Source: Mannheimia indoligenes (GTDB lineage: Bacteria; Pseudomonadota; Gammaproteobacteria; Enterobacterales; Pasteurellaceae). Taken from it: 64,000 bases of DNA. Under the pieces are notes generated by a model, which worked only from the letters and a program-made list of their open reading frames with translations, was not told the DNA's origin and ran no database searches. Location of the stretch: contig NZ_JBAJJM010000007.1 of the NCBI RefSeq assembly GCF_036880405.1, positions 186,001-250,000 of the forward strand. The letters are read 5' to 3'. The position numbers were made by a program, and so were the translations under genes. This document shows, piece after piece, positions 1 to 8,314 of this stretch (positions are counted from its first letter, which is position 1; each line of letters opens with the position of its first letter).

Positions 1-785
1 ACCGAAGGAGAAAATAATGAATTTGGTATTTGGAAAGCATTACCGATAACGAAAGTAACTGCCATTGTTTCGCCTAATGCACGCCCAAAACCTAACATAA
101 TGCTGCCGATAAGCCCTGTTTTGGTATAAGGTAGCACCACGTTCCATAGCACTTCCCAACGGGTTGAACCTAATCCGTAGGCACTTTCTTTTAACATTGG
201 TGGCACAATGGCAAATACATCACGCATCATTGAAGCAATGAATGGAATAATCATAATGGCAAGCACTAAACCAGCGGTAAATAAACCAATCCCAAAGGGT
301 GCACCTGAAAATAAATATTCAAGTAAAGGCAGATCACCAAACCATTCGATCATCGTTGGTTGAATATGTTCTTGGAATAAAGGCACGAACACAAATAAGC
401 CCCACATACCATAAATGATGGAAGGAATAGCGGCTAACATTTCAACCGCTATTCCAATCGGGCGTTTTAGCCATTGTGGTGAAAGTTCATTGATAAACAC
501 CGCAATGCCAAATGAAATCGGTACTGCAATGATTAAGGCTAAACAGGAAGTAATTAATGTCCCCACAATCGGCATTAATGCTCCGTACTGATTCTGCACA
601 GGATCCCATTCACTATCCCATAAAAAGCTTACGCCAAATTTTTTGATACTTTGCCAGCTTTCTACGAATAACGAAATCATAATTGCAGCAAGCAACAGAA
701 ATACTAACCACGCAAAACAAGCGGTCATATTTCTAAAAAATATTTCAAATCGATTTTGATTTAACAATGGGTTCATCTTAGACAT
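1..785 (-). CDS. pstC: Phosphate ABC transporter permease PstC (3' end cut by window)
   Basis: This is an inner-membrane permease subunit of the high-affinity phosphate importer PstSCAB. I translated it from the ATG at 785. The product begins MSKMNPLLNQ and runs through several hydrophobic helices. It carries the permease loop motif with RALGET near the truncated end, typical of PstC-type permeases. About 261 codons are present and the C-terminus lies outside the window. It follows pstS on the same strand after 65 bases that contain a hairpin, the usual pstS-pstC order. The Shine-Dalgarno is weak, so it is probably translated from the pstS transcript. An in-frame ATG three codons downstream is an alternative start. 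An uptake signal in the coding sequence encodes Thr-Ala-Cys near residue 22. Confidence 0.93.
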   Translation of the reverse strand, partial: MSKMNPLLNQNRFEIFFRNMTACFAWLVFLLLAAIMISLFVESWQSIKKFGVSFLWDSEWDPVQNQYGALMPIVGTLITSCLALIIAVPISFGIAVFINELSPQWLKRPIGIAVEMLAAIPSIIYGMWGLFVFVPLFQEHIQPTMIEWFGDLPLLEYLFSGAPFGIGLFTAGLVLAIMIIPFIASMMRDVFAIVPPMLKESAYGLGSTRWEVLWNVVLPYTKTGLIGSIMLGFGRALGETMAVTFVIGNAFQIPNSLFSPS

Positions 786-813
786 AATTATTTTTCTATA
801 TGAAAGCGGTAAA

Positions 814-848
814 ATAGGCGACCACTCCTAACAAGCGGTCGCTTTTTT
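814..848 (-). terminator. Hairpin between pstS and pstC, built partly from an uptake signal
   Basis: GCGACC (818-823) pairs with GGTCGC (837-842) across a 13-base loop. The right arm is the end of an uptake signal (ACAAGCGGTC). On the plus strand a run of T follows; on the minus strand, in which pst is transcribed, the tail is only moderately U-rich. The likely role is partial termination or RNA protection, giving more binding protein than permease. That role is inference. Confidence 0.45.
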
Positions 849-850
849 CA

Positions 851-1873
851 TTATTTTTGCAATTCAGTATTCCATTTATTTTGAATGCTTTTTACAACAC
901 CTTCAGGAATTGGAACATAATCTAACTCAGTAGCGGCATCTTGCCCTTTAGCAAACGCCCAATCAAAGAACTTCACGACATTTTGCGTTGCTTCAGGCTT
1001 ACCCTCTTTCTTGTGAATTAAGATGAAACTTGCCGCCGTAATAGGCCAAGATTTTTCACCCGCTTCATCGGTCAAAATTACGCCCATACCTTCTGCTTCA
1101 TTCCATTTCGCATTACTTGCTGCCGCCATAAAACTTTCCTTGTTCGGCTGAACAAATTCACCTGATTGGTTTTGTAACGCTGTCCACGCCAGTTGGTTTT
1201 GTTTTGCATACGCATATTCCACATAACCGATAGAATATTTCATTTGGCGAACATAGGCTGCAATGCCTTCATTTCCTTTACCACCGTGCCCTTTCGGCCA
1301 TTTCACGGCTTTTCCTTCGCCAACAGTTGATTTCCATTCACTTGAAACTTTAGAGAGATAGTTAGTAAAACCAAAGGTTGTACCAGAGCCGTCTGAACGA
1401 TGGATAACAAGAATATCTTTATCAGGGAGATTTAAATTTGGATTTAATTTTTGGATAGCGGCATCATTCCATTTAGCAACTTTGCCGAGATAGATTTGAG
1501 CCAGTAAGTCGCCGGAAAGTTTTAATTCACCCTCTTTAATGCCTGGTAAATTCACAACCAGCACTGTACCGCCGATAATTGCCGGGAATTGTAATAATTG
1601 ATGTTGTTGTAATAATTCTGCTTTCATTGGGTCATCAGATGCACCAAAATCAACGGTTTTTGCAATAATTTGTTGCTGACCGCCACCTGAACCGATGGAT
1701 TGATAATTTACTTTATTGCCTGTCTCTTTTTCATATAAAGCCGCCCATTTCGCATAAATCGGATAAGGGAAAGATGCCCCTGCTCCTGTAATAGTGTGAG
1801 CGTGAGAAACCGCCGCTACTGATGCAAAAAGAGTACCTAATAACATTATTTTTTTAGTCTTACGCATTAGCAT
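851..1873 (-). CDS. pstS: Phosphate-binding periplasmic protein PstS
   Basis: This is the periplasmic phosphate-binding component of the PstSCAB importer, 340 residues from the chosen start. The signal peptide runs to about residue 24 (SHAHTITGAG). It is followed by GAGASFPYPIYAKW and SIGSGGGQQQ, both characteristic of PstS, and by a phosphate-loop segment HRSDGSGTT. I chose ATG 1873 because AAGGAG lies seven bases upstream. The reading frame stays open 24 codons further, but that part overlaps the Pho-box promoter and has no signal-peptide character. It is the first gene of the pst operon, divergent from uppS. Control by PhoB is indicated by two direct TGTCAT-type repeats upstream. Confidence 0.96.
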   Translation of the reverse strand: MLMRKTKKIMLLGTLFASVAAVSHAHTITGAGASFPYPIYAKWAALYEKETGNKVNYQSIGSGGGQQQIIAKTVDFGASDDPMKAELLQQHQLLQFPAIIGGTVLVVNLPGIKEGELKLSGDLLAQIYLGKVAKWNDAAIQKLNPNLNLPDKDILVIHRSDGSGTTFGFTNYLSKVSSEWKSTVGEGKAVKWPKGHGGKGNEGIAAYVRQMKYSIGYVEYAYAKQNQLAWTALQNQSGEFVQPNKESFMAAASNAKWNEAEGMGVILTDEAGEKSWPITAASFILIHKKEGKPEATQNVVKFFDWAFAKGQDAATELDYVPIPEGVVKSIQNKWNTELQK

Positions 1874-1911
1874 AGTAATTCTCCTTACGTTAGATTGCTG
1901 TTGCGTGAGTA

Positions 1912-1945
1912 AGTGTAGAAAAGAATTATGACAGTTTGATGACAA
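1912..1945 (-). promoter_or_regulatory. Pho box and -10 element of pstS
   Basis: On the minus strand the sequence holds TTGTCAT (1939-1945), four bases, then CTGTCAT (1928-1934). These are two PhoB half-sites repeated every 11 bases. Ten bases downstream is TACACT (1912-1917), a -10 candidate. This matches the known layout in which the Pho box replaces the -35 hexamer. Confidence 0.85.
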
Positions 1946-2070
1946 TGCTTGATTTTTTTCATTTTTTTAGAAAAAACCGTGCAAATATCGCTTGTCAATT
2001 CCACTCTTGCCTATCCTATGATATAGTTACTACCATTTTTATCTTATTTATTATTTTAGTGAGTGAACCT

Positions 2071-2784
2071 GTGAACTTTGATCCTCAAAATATGCCCAAA
2101 CACGTTGCCATTATTATGGACGGCAATGGTCGCTGGGCTAAGCAGAAAGGAAAATTACGCATTTTCGGGCATCAAAACGGTGTGAAAGCGGTTCGTTCTG
2201 CGGTAAGTTTTGCAGCCAAATATCAGATTAAGGTGCTAACACTTTATGCTTTTAGTAGTGAGAATTGGAGCAGACCGGAAACTGAAGTGTCCGCTTTAAT
2301 GACACTTTTTATGAAAGCCTTAGATTCTGAAGTCAAAAAATTGCATAAAAATAATATCCGTTTGAATATTATTGGTGATAAATCTGCCTTTAGTGAAAGT
2401 TTGCAAAAACGTATTGCAGAATCAGAAAAATTAACAGAAAACAATACCGGGCTAATTTTAAATATTGCAGCAAATTACGGTGGCTATTGGGATATTGTGC
2501 AAGCTACACAAAAATTAGCGTTACAAGTAAAAGAGAACCGACTTGATATTGCACAAATTACCCCTGAGTTATTTCAGCAACATTTAGTAACAGAAGCTCA
2601 ACCACAGGTAGATTTACTCATTAGAACAAGTGGCGAGCAGAGAATCAGCAATTTTTTATTATGGCAAATTGCCTATGCGGAACTCTTCTTCAGCCCTGTT
2701 TTATGGCCTGATTTCAACGAAGACTCTTTTAGTGAAGCAATTTTAGCTTATCAACAGCGTGAACGCCGATTTGGTGGTTGTTAA
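2071..2784 (+). CDS. uppS: Isoprenyl (undecaprenyl) diphosphate synthase UppS
   Basis: This cis-prenyltransferase condenses isopentenyl diphosphate onto farnesyl diphosphate to make undecaprenyl diphosphate, the carrier lipid for peptidoglycan and surface polysaccharides. The catalytic IIMDGNGRWAK segment lies near the N-terminus. YAFSSENWSRP and the C-terminal RTSGEQRISNFLLWQ with AYAELFF follow, in family order. The frame is open from 1936, but the upstream part resembles no family member. Homologues begin a few residues before PKH(V/L)AIIMDG, so I use GTG 2071 (237 residues). GTG 2059 and ATG 2092 are alternatives, and no start has a strong ribosome-binding site. It is the first gene of the uppS-cdsA-rseP-bamA run. 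Confidence 0.93.
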   Translation: MNFDPQNMPKHVAIIMDGNGRWAKQKGKLRIFGHQNGVKAVRSAVSFAAKYQIKVLTLYAFSSENWSRPETEVSALMTLFMKALDSEVKKLHKNNIRLNIIGDKSAFSESLQKRIAESEKLTENNTGLILNIAANYGGYWDIVQATQKLALQVKENRLDIAQITPELFQQHLVTEAQPQVDLLIRTSGEQRISNFLLWQIAYAELFFSPVLWPDFNEDSFSEAILAYQQRERRFGGC

Positions 2785-2805
2785 TACAATTTACAAGGAA
2801 ACACA

Positions 2806-3675
2806 ATGCTTAAAGAACGTGTACTTTCAGCAATTATTATGATTATTGCCGTATTGGCAGCTATTTTCTGGCTTTCTCCATTGCCATTAACTATCGCATT
2901 ATCTGCAATTATTGTTGCGGCAATGTGGGAATGGGCTCAATTTGCAGGTTTTAAACGCCCTGTACCTCGTGCGATTGTGGCTATGGTTACTATCTGTTTA
3001 TTGCTTTTTGCAGTAGTTGCTAATACCGATTATATCCGAGCAACACGTTTTATTACTGATGAAACCACGCCTATTCTCTTTATTGGTTGCATTTGGTGGC
3101 TAATTGCTCTTGTATTAGTAGTTACTTATCCAAATTCTGCCAAACTATGGGAAAAGTCGGTTGTAGCTAAATTCTTATTTGGTTTTGCTACCTTAATTCC
3201 TTTTTTAATAGGTGTATTAGCATTACGCTTCCATAATTACCATATCGATCCGTATCAAGGTACTTATTTATTCCTCTATGTTTGCTTATTAGTGTGGGGG
3301 GCAGACTCCGGTGCTTATTTCTTTGGTAGAGCATTTGGTAAAAGAAAACTTGCACCGAAAGTTTCTCCGGGTAAATCGTGGGAAGGTGTTTTGGGTGGTT
3401 TATTAACGTCAGGCGTGATTGCTTTTGCATTCTTACAACTTACACCTGTGAATGTATTCGGCAGAGAATTAGCCACCGCACCATTTATTGTAGTTTCTAT
3501 TGCAACGGTAGCAATTTCTGTACTAGGCGATTTAGTTGAAAGTATGTTCAAACGCCAAGCCGGTATTAAAGACAGCAGTAATCTTATTCCGGGACACGGC
3601 GGTATTTTAGATCGTATTGATAGCTTAACAGCGGCAATTCCGTTTTTCACAACGTTCTTCTTTTTTGTACTATAA
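2806..3675 (+). CDS. cdsA: Phosphatidate cytidylyltransferase CdsA
   Basis: This integral membrane enzyme makes CDP-diacylglycerol from phosphatidic acid and CTP, feeding all phospholipid synthesis. It has 289 residues and multiple hydrophobic helices. SPGKSWEGVLGG sits in the middle. The CDP-diglyceride synthetase signature lies at the C-terminus (FKRQAGIKDSSNLIPGHGG, then LDRIDS). AAGGAAAC lies just upstream of ATG 2806. It sits between uppS and rseP with gaps of about 21 and 3 bases, consistent with one transcript. Confidence 0.96.
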   Translation: MLKERVLSAIIMIIAVLAAIFWLSPLPLTIALSAIIVAAMWEWAQFAGFKRPVPRAIVAMVTICLLLFAVVANTDYIRATRFITDETTPILFIGCIWWLIALVLVVTYPNSAKLWEKSVVAKFLFGFATLIPFLIGVLALRFHNYHIDPYQGTYLFLYVCLLVWGADSGAYFFGRAFGKRKLAPKVSPGKSWEGVLGGLLTSGVIAFAFLQLTPVNVFGRELATAPFIVVSIATVAISVLGDLVESMFKRQAGIKDSSNLIPGHGGILDRIDSLTAAIPFFTTFFFFVL

Positions 3676-3678
3676 GCT

Positions 3679-4995
3679 ATGACTTCAACTATTGCCTTTT
3701 TTGTTCTAATCTGCGTACTGGTATTCGTACACGAATACGGGCATTTCTGGGCTGCACGTAAATGTGGCGTGAAAGTAACCCGTTTTTCTATCGGTTTTGG
3801 TAAAGTGTTATTTAGAAAAACTGATAAGCACGGCACAGAATTTACTTTCTCATTAATTCCTCTCGGTGGCTATGTACAAATGTGGAATGGCGAGCAAGGC
3901 GTTGATGCCAGACCAGAGCAATCATTAGCGACGAAGTCTGTTTTACAGCGTGCTTTTATTATTTTTGCAGGTCCTGCCGCAAACTTTATTTTTGCAATAC
4001 TCGCTTATTGGGTAGTATTTGTTTCAGGTATTCCAACCATTAAGCCTGTAATCGGCGAGGTGTTACCTAATACGATTGCAGCACAAGCTCAATTACCTGC
4101 TGAATTAGAAATTACAAAAATAGGTAATCAAAAAAATATTCACGATTGGGAAAGTGCTTCGCTTGCATTAGTGGGTGCAGTTGGCAATAAAAATGTACAA
4201 CTAGAAGGACAACTAATTGATACTCAAGCTACTCAACGCTATGAGTTAGATCTTTCCGGCTGGAATATTGATAGTGCCAAAGAAAATCCATTAACGGTAT
4301 TAGGAATTCGTCCTAAAAGTACGAAAGTAATGCCTGAAATCAAAGAAGTTGTTGAAAACTCGCCTGCTGAAAAAATGGGATTGGCTTCGGGGGATAGAAT
4401 TCTCAAGATTAATCAACAACCTTTTGACTGGGCTACTCTTGTGGAAAATGTTCAAACGGGCAATTTAATTGAACTTCAAATTGAACAAAAAGGGCAAATT
4501 AAGACACTAAGTCTTCAGCCCGAAAAGCGAGATGACCGCTACATTATCGGCATTGTGCCAACATACGAAAGGCTTGCAGATAAATATCGCACCGAATTAA
4601 AATATGATATTCTTACCGCATTTTATAAAAGTATTGAAAAAGTATGGTCTTTAATTCAAACCATACTACAATTTATTGGTAATCTAATTACCGGTGATTT
4701 ATCAATTAAAAATTTAGGCGGTCCTATCTCAATGGCAAAAGGAGCTGGGGCAACGGCTGAAATTGGCTTGATTTATTATTTAAGTTTTATGGCATTAATC
4801 AGTGTCAATTTAGGCGTAATGAATCTGTTTCCAATTTTACCGTTAGATGGCGGACAACTGGTTTTATTAGCTGTTGAAGCTGTTCGAGGCAAAGCATTAT
4901 CTGAAAAAATACAGATGCTATTTCAACAAATCGGCATTGCATTTGTACTAGGGTTAATGGTGTTTGCCTTTATCAATGACGTTATTCATTTTTAA
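3679..4995 (+). CDS. rseP: Site-2 intramembrane metalloprotease RseP
   Basis: This zinc metalloprotease of the inner membrane cleaves the anti-sigma-E factor RseA and leftover signal peptides. It has 438 residues. The zinc motif HEYGH is at residues 18-22 in the first helix. A periplasmic region containing PDZ-type segments follows (NSPAEKMGLASGD). The second active-site motif, NLFPILPLDGGQ, lies near the C-terminus. It starts three bases after cdsA. Its place between cdsA and bamA is the usual one in gammaproteobacteria. No rpoE or rseA is present in the window. Confidence 0.96.
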   Translation: MTSTIAFFVLICVLVFVHEYGHFWAARKCGVKVTRFSIGFGKVLFRKTDKHGTEFTFSLIPLGGYVQMWNGEQGVDARPEQSLATKSVLQRAFIIFAGPAANFIFAILAYWVVFVSGIPTIKPVIGEVLPNTIAAQAQLPAELEITKIGNQKNIHDWESASLALVGAVGNKNVQLEGQLIDTQATQRYELDLSGWNIDSAKENPLTVLGIRPKSTKVMPEIKEVVENSPAEKMGLASGDRILKINQQPFDWATLVENVQTGNLIELQIEQKGQIKTLSLQPEKRDDRYIIGIVPTYERLADKYRTELKYDILTAFYKSIEKVWSLIQTILQFIGNLITGDLSIKNLGGPISMAKGAGATAEIGLIYYLSFMALISVNLGVMNLFPILPLDGGQLVLLAVEAVRGKALSEKIQMLFQQIGIAFVLGLMVFAFINDVIHF

Positions 4996-5057
4996 CAAGC
5001 GGTTTATTTTTCTAATAATTTTGCAAATTAATGCAATACAATCATAGGATAATTTCA

Positions 5058-7439
5058 ATGAAAAAATTATTACTTTCTTCTCTTTTAATTGCAAATGGTG
5101 TCGTTGCTGCACCTTTCGTCGTTAAAGATATTCGTGTTGAAGGCGTTCAGCCAACAACAGGTGCAGCTATTATTTCATCTATTCCTGTTAGAGTAGGTCA
5201 AACTGCAACAGATACAGATGTTTCCAATGTAGTTCGCCACTTATTCAGTCAGCAACGTTTTGCAGATGTGCGTGCAACACGAGAAGGCAATACCCTTGTT
5301 ATTAAACTAGCGGAAAAACCGATTATCGGTAAAGTAGAACTTGAAGGCAATAAGGCTATCCCCAAAGACGCGTTGGAACAAAATTTAAAAACCAACTTAA
5401 TTGCTCAAGGTGAAATTTTTAATGCTGAAAAATTAGAAGCCTTTAAAGAAAGTCTTGTTGAACATTACCGCTCTACAGGTCGTTATTTAGCTAAAATCGA
5501 TACCGTTGTAACAAATAATACCGAAGGTGGTGTAAATGTTAAATTAGTGATTGATGAAGGCGATGTAACAAAGGCGAAAACCATTAAATTTGAAGGTAAT
5601 AACGCATTCTCTGATAAAAAATTATTAGAAAATTTAGATATTCAGCCCGATGTATCTTGGTGGAATATTTTTGAAAGTAGCAAATTTGAACAAACGGCTT
5701 ACCAAAAAGATTTAGAAACATTGAGAGACTTCTATTTAAATCGTGGTTATGCCAAATTTGCAATTGAAGATACCGATGTGCAATTCAATGATGATAAAAC
5801 TGAAGTGAACCTCACATACAAATTAAACGAAGGTTCACAATACAATATCAGTGAAATGCGTATTATCGGCAATACTGCCAATATGGACAATAAATTAAAT
5901 CCATTATTAAAAGATTTTAAAGCTGGTCAAACCTTCCGTAAATCAGATCTCACTCAAATTGAAGAAGAAATTAAAAACATCTTAGGTGATGCCGGCTACG
6001 GCTCTGCTAAAGTAGATATTCATCCTCAATTTAATGATGCAGATAATAGCGTTAAAATCAGCTTTGTCGTTGATGCCGGTCGTCGAATTTATGTGCGTAA
6101 AATTCGATTCGAAGGCAATGATGTTACCGCAGACTCAACTCTCCGCCGTGAAATGCGTCAGCAAGAGGGTGCTTGGTTATCAACTAATAAAGCATCATTA
6201 GGTAAAGCTCGCTTAGAAAGAACCGGGTTCTATGAAAGTGTTGAGATGTCTATGCAAAATGTAGAAAACACTTCAGACCAAGTTGATGTAGTGTATAAAA
6301 TTAAAGAGCGTAATACAGGTAGTATTAACTTTGGTATCGGTTACGGTACAGAAAGTGGTATCAGCTACCAAGCAGGTATCAAACAAGATAACTTCTTAGG
6401 TATGGGTTCAACTATCAGCTTAAACGGTAATCGTAACGATTATGGTACAAGTATCAACTTAGGCTATACCGAGCCGTACTTCACTAAAGATGGGGTAAGT
6501 TTAGGCGGTAATGTATTCTATGAAGATTACGATAACTCGAAAAATGATAACGTCGCTTCATATAAACGCCAAACTTATGGTATTAACGGTACGCTTGGCT
6601 TCCCGGTAAATGAAAATAACTCATACTATTTAGGTTTGGGCTATACGCACGATAAAATCAAAAATGCGTCTCGTGAATATACCCGTGAAAAATATGTGAA
6701 ATCAATGAACTTTAAGTTTGATCCTAACTCAAGCTACTATGACAAAATTAAAGCAGATGATTTCGATTTTTCATTAGGCTGGAACTATAACAGCTTAAAT
6801 AGAGGTTATTTCCCGACAGAAGGAACTACAGCGAATATCGGTGGTAAAATCACTATTCCAGGTTCTGATAATAAATATTATCGTGTAAGTGCAGACTTTA
6901 GAAACTATTTCCCATTAAATCGTGAACATAAATGGGTTATCTCAACTAAAGCGAGCGTAGCTTATACTAACGGTTTGGGTGGAAAAGAAGTACCATTCTA
7001 CCAACTTTACACCGCTGGCGGTATTGGTACATTAAGAGGTTTCTCTTACGGTGCAATCGGTCCACAAGCTATTTACTACAATGCTAAATCAGGCAAATTT
7101 GATAATGTAAATAATGATATTATCGGTGGTAATGCTTTAGTGGCTACAAGTTTGGAGCTAATTACACCAACACCATTTGTGAGCGAAAAATATCAACACA
7201 ATGTAAGAACTTCTATCTTTGTTGATGCAGCAACAGCTTGGAATACTAAATGGAAACAATCAGAATACCCAACATTACCTAATCACGGTGATTTCAAACG
7301 TTTCCGTGCTTCGGCAGGTGTTGCATTCCAATGGATGTCGCCAATTGGTCCATTGTCATTCTCTTATGCGAAACCAATTCGTAAGTACGATAATGATGAA
7401 ATCGAGCAATTCCAATTTAATATCGGCAGCTCATTCTAA
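5058..7439 (+). CDS. bamA: Outer membrane protein assembly factor BamA
   Basis: BamA is the central beta-barrel subunit of the BAM complex, which inserts outer-membrane proteins. The product is 793 residues. Its signal peptide is MKKLLLSSLLIANGVVAA, then five POTRA domains follow over roughly residues 24-420, starting with FVVKDIRVEGVQ. A 16-strand barrel makes up the rest, with the conserved L6 loop motif (V/L)RGF seen here as GTLRGFSYG. I chose ATG 5058, preceded by AGGAT; the frame also opens nine codons earlier but without a signal peptide. The last residue is Phe, as usual for barrel proteins. skp follows after an uptake-signal hairpin. Confidence 0.97.
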   Translation: MKKLLLSSLLIANGVVAAPFVVKDIRVEGVQPTTGAAIISSIPVRVGQTATDTDVSNVVRHLFSQQRFADVRATREGNTLVIKLAEKPIIGKVELEGNKAIPKDALEQNLKTNLIAQGEIFNAEKLEAFKESLVEHYRSTGRYLAKIDTVVTNNTEGGVNVKLVIDEGDVTKAKTIKFEGNNAFSDKKLLENLDIQPDVSWWNIFESSKFEQTAYQKDLETLRDFYLNRGYAKFAIEDTDVQFNDDKTEVNLTYKLNEGSQYNISEMRIIGNTANMDNKLNPLLKDFKAGQTFRKSDLTQIEEEIKNILGDAGYGSAKVDIHPQFNDADNSVKISFVVDAGRRIYVRKIRFEGNDVTADSTLRREMRQQEGAWLSTNKASLGKARLERTGFYESVEMSMQNVENTSDQVDVVYKIKERNTGSINFGIGYGTESGISYQAGIKQDNFLGMGSTISLNGNRNDYGTSINLGYTEPYFTKDGVSLGGNVFYEDYDNSKNDNVASYKRQTYGINGTLGFPVNENNSYYLGLGYTHDKIKNASREYTREKYVKSMNFKFDPNSSYYDKIKADDFDFSLGWNYNSLNRGYFPTEGTTANIGGKITIPGSDNKYYRVSADFRNYFPLNREHKWVISTKASVAYTNGLGGKEVPFYQLYTAGGIGTLRGFSYGAIGPQAIYYNAKSGKFDNVNNDIIGGNALVATSLELITPTPFVSEKYQHNVRTSIFVDAATAWNTKWKQSEYPTLPNHGDFKRFRASAGVAFQWMSPIGPLSFSYAKPIRKYDNDEIEQFQFNIGSSF

Positions 7440-7445
7440 TTCACT

Positions 7446-7490
7446 ACAAGCGGTCAAAAATGACATAAATTTTGCAAATTGACCGCTTCA
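7446..7490 (+). terminator. Inverted uptake-signal pair after bamA
   Basis: AAGCGGTCAA (7448-7457) pairs perfectly with TTGACCGCTT (7479-7488) around a 21-base AT-rich loop containing TTTTGCAAA. No clear T-run follows, so full termination is doubtful. It may attenuate transcription between bamA and skp or protect the 3' end. Confidence 0.5.
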
Positions 7491-7519
7491 TTCAACCGTT
7501 TCTTTAAAAAGGAAAAACA

Positions 7520-8314
7520 ATGAAAAAATTATTTAAAATGACAGGTTTAACTATTGCTTTAGCAACTGCAACAAATATGGCTACTGCAGCGGATACCATT
7601 GGTTTTGTTGATCCAACTTACGTTTTACAAAACCACCCTGTTTTATTAGATGCAACGGCAAAATTCGATAAATTCGTGAAGGAAAGCCAAGAAAAATTTG
7701 CAGATGAAGACAAAAAATTAGCTGAAGAAAATAAAGCATTAACGGCTGAACGTAACAAAATCAATACCGATGCTCAAAAATTACAAGATGAGCAAAAAAC
7801 TGTTGAAGCTTCTATTAAGAAAAAAGTAGCTGCTTTAGAGAAAGAAGCTCCTCGCTTACGTTCAAAAGATATCCAAGCTCGTCAAAATGCAATTCAAAAA
7901 GAAGCAGATGCTTTCCAAAAGAAAGTAGAAGCCATTCAAAAACGTGAAGCGGATTTTGCTAAAAAAGCAGAAGCATTCCAAAAACGTGCTGACGACTTCC
8001 AGAAAAAAATTGAGCAAGCGAATAAAGAAAATGGCGGTATCAACCCTCAAGAAGTTCAAAAACAAGCAGTAGATGAAGTTAATGCAACTATTAAAGAAAT
8101 TGCAAAATCAAAAGGTTATACTTTAATACTCCAACCTCAAGTTGCACTTTATGCAGAAGATGAAAGCAAAGACATTACTGAAGCAGTGCTTGATGCGATT
8201 GTAAAAAAACACCCTGATATCAAAATAGAAAAACCGGCAGAAGCTCAACCGGCTGTAGAGAAAGCACCGGAAGCGAAAGCTGAAGAAACTAAACCAGAAG
8301 AAGCGAAAAAATAA
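7520..8314 (+). CDS. skp: Skp/OmpH-family periplasmic chaperone, unusually long
   Basis: Skp is a periplasmic trimeric holdase that carries unfolded outer-membrane proteins to BAM. The signal peptide covers about residues 1-23. The TIGFVDPTYVLQ strand and the C-terminal segment GYTLILQPQVALY followed by DITEAVLDAI match the body domain. At 264 residues it is about 100 longer than E. coli Skp (161 with signal). The extra length is in the coiled-coil tentacles (about 45-170), including recurring AFQK(K/R) units at 131-163, and in a Lys/Glu/Pro/Ala tail from about 235. AAAAGGAAAAACA precedes the ATG. Its stop overlaps the lpxD start by one base. Confidence 0.9.
   Translation: MKKLFKMTGLTIALATATNMATAADTIGFVDPTYVLQNHPVLLDATAKFDKFVKESQEKFADEDKKLAEENKALTAERNKINTDAQKLQDEQKTVEASIKKKVAALEKEAPRLRSKDIQARQNAIQKEADAFQKKVEAIQKREADFAKKAEAFQKRADDFQKKIEQANKENGGINPQEVQKQAVDEVNATIKEIAKSKGYTLILQPQVALYAEDESKDITEAVLDAIVKKHPDIKIEKPAEAQPAVEKAPEAKAEETKPEEAKK

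Noticed and set aside
1874..1945. N-terminal extension of PstS
   Set aside because: It overlaps the Pho box and -10 element and would bury the signal peptide; AAGGAG supports ATG 1873.
1936..2070. 45-codon extension of UppS
   Set aside because: No resemblance to the family before PKHVAIIMDG, and it overlaps the pstS promoter.
3315..3836. 173-codon open frame on the minus strand
   Set aside because: It lies antisense to cdsA and rseP, both certain, and shows no domain or ribosome-binding site.
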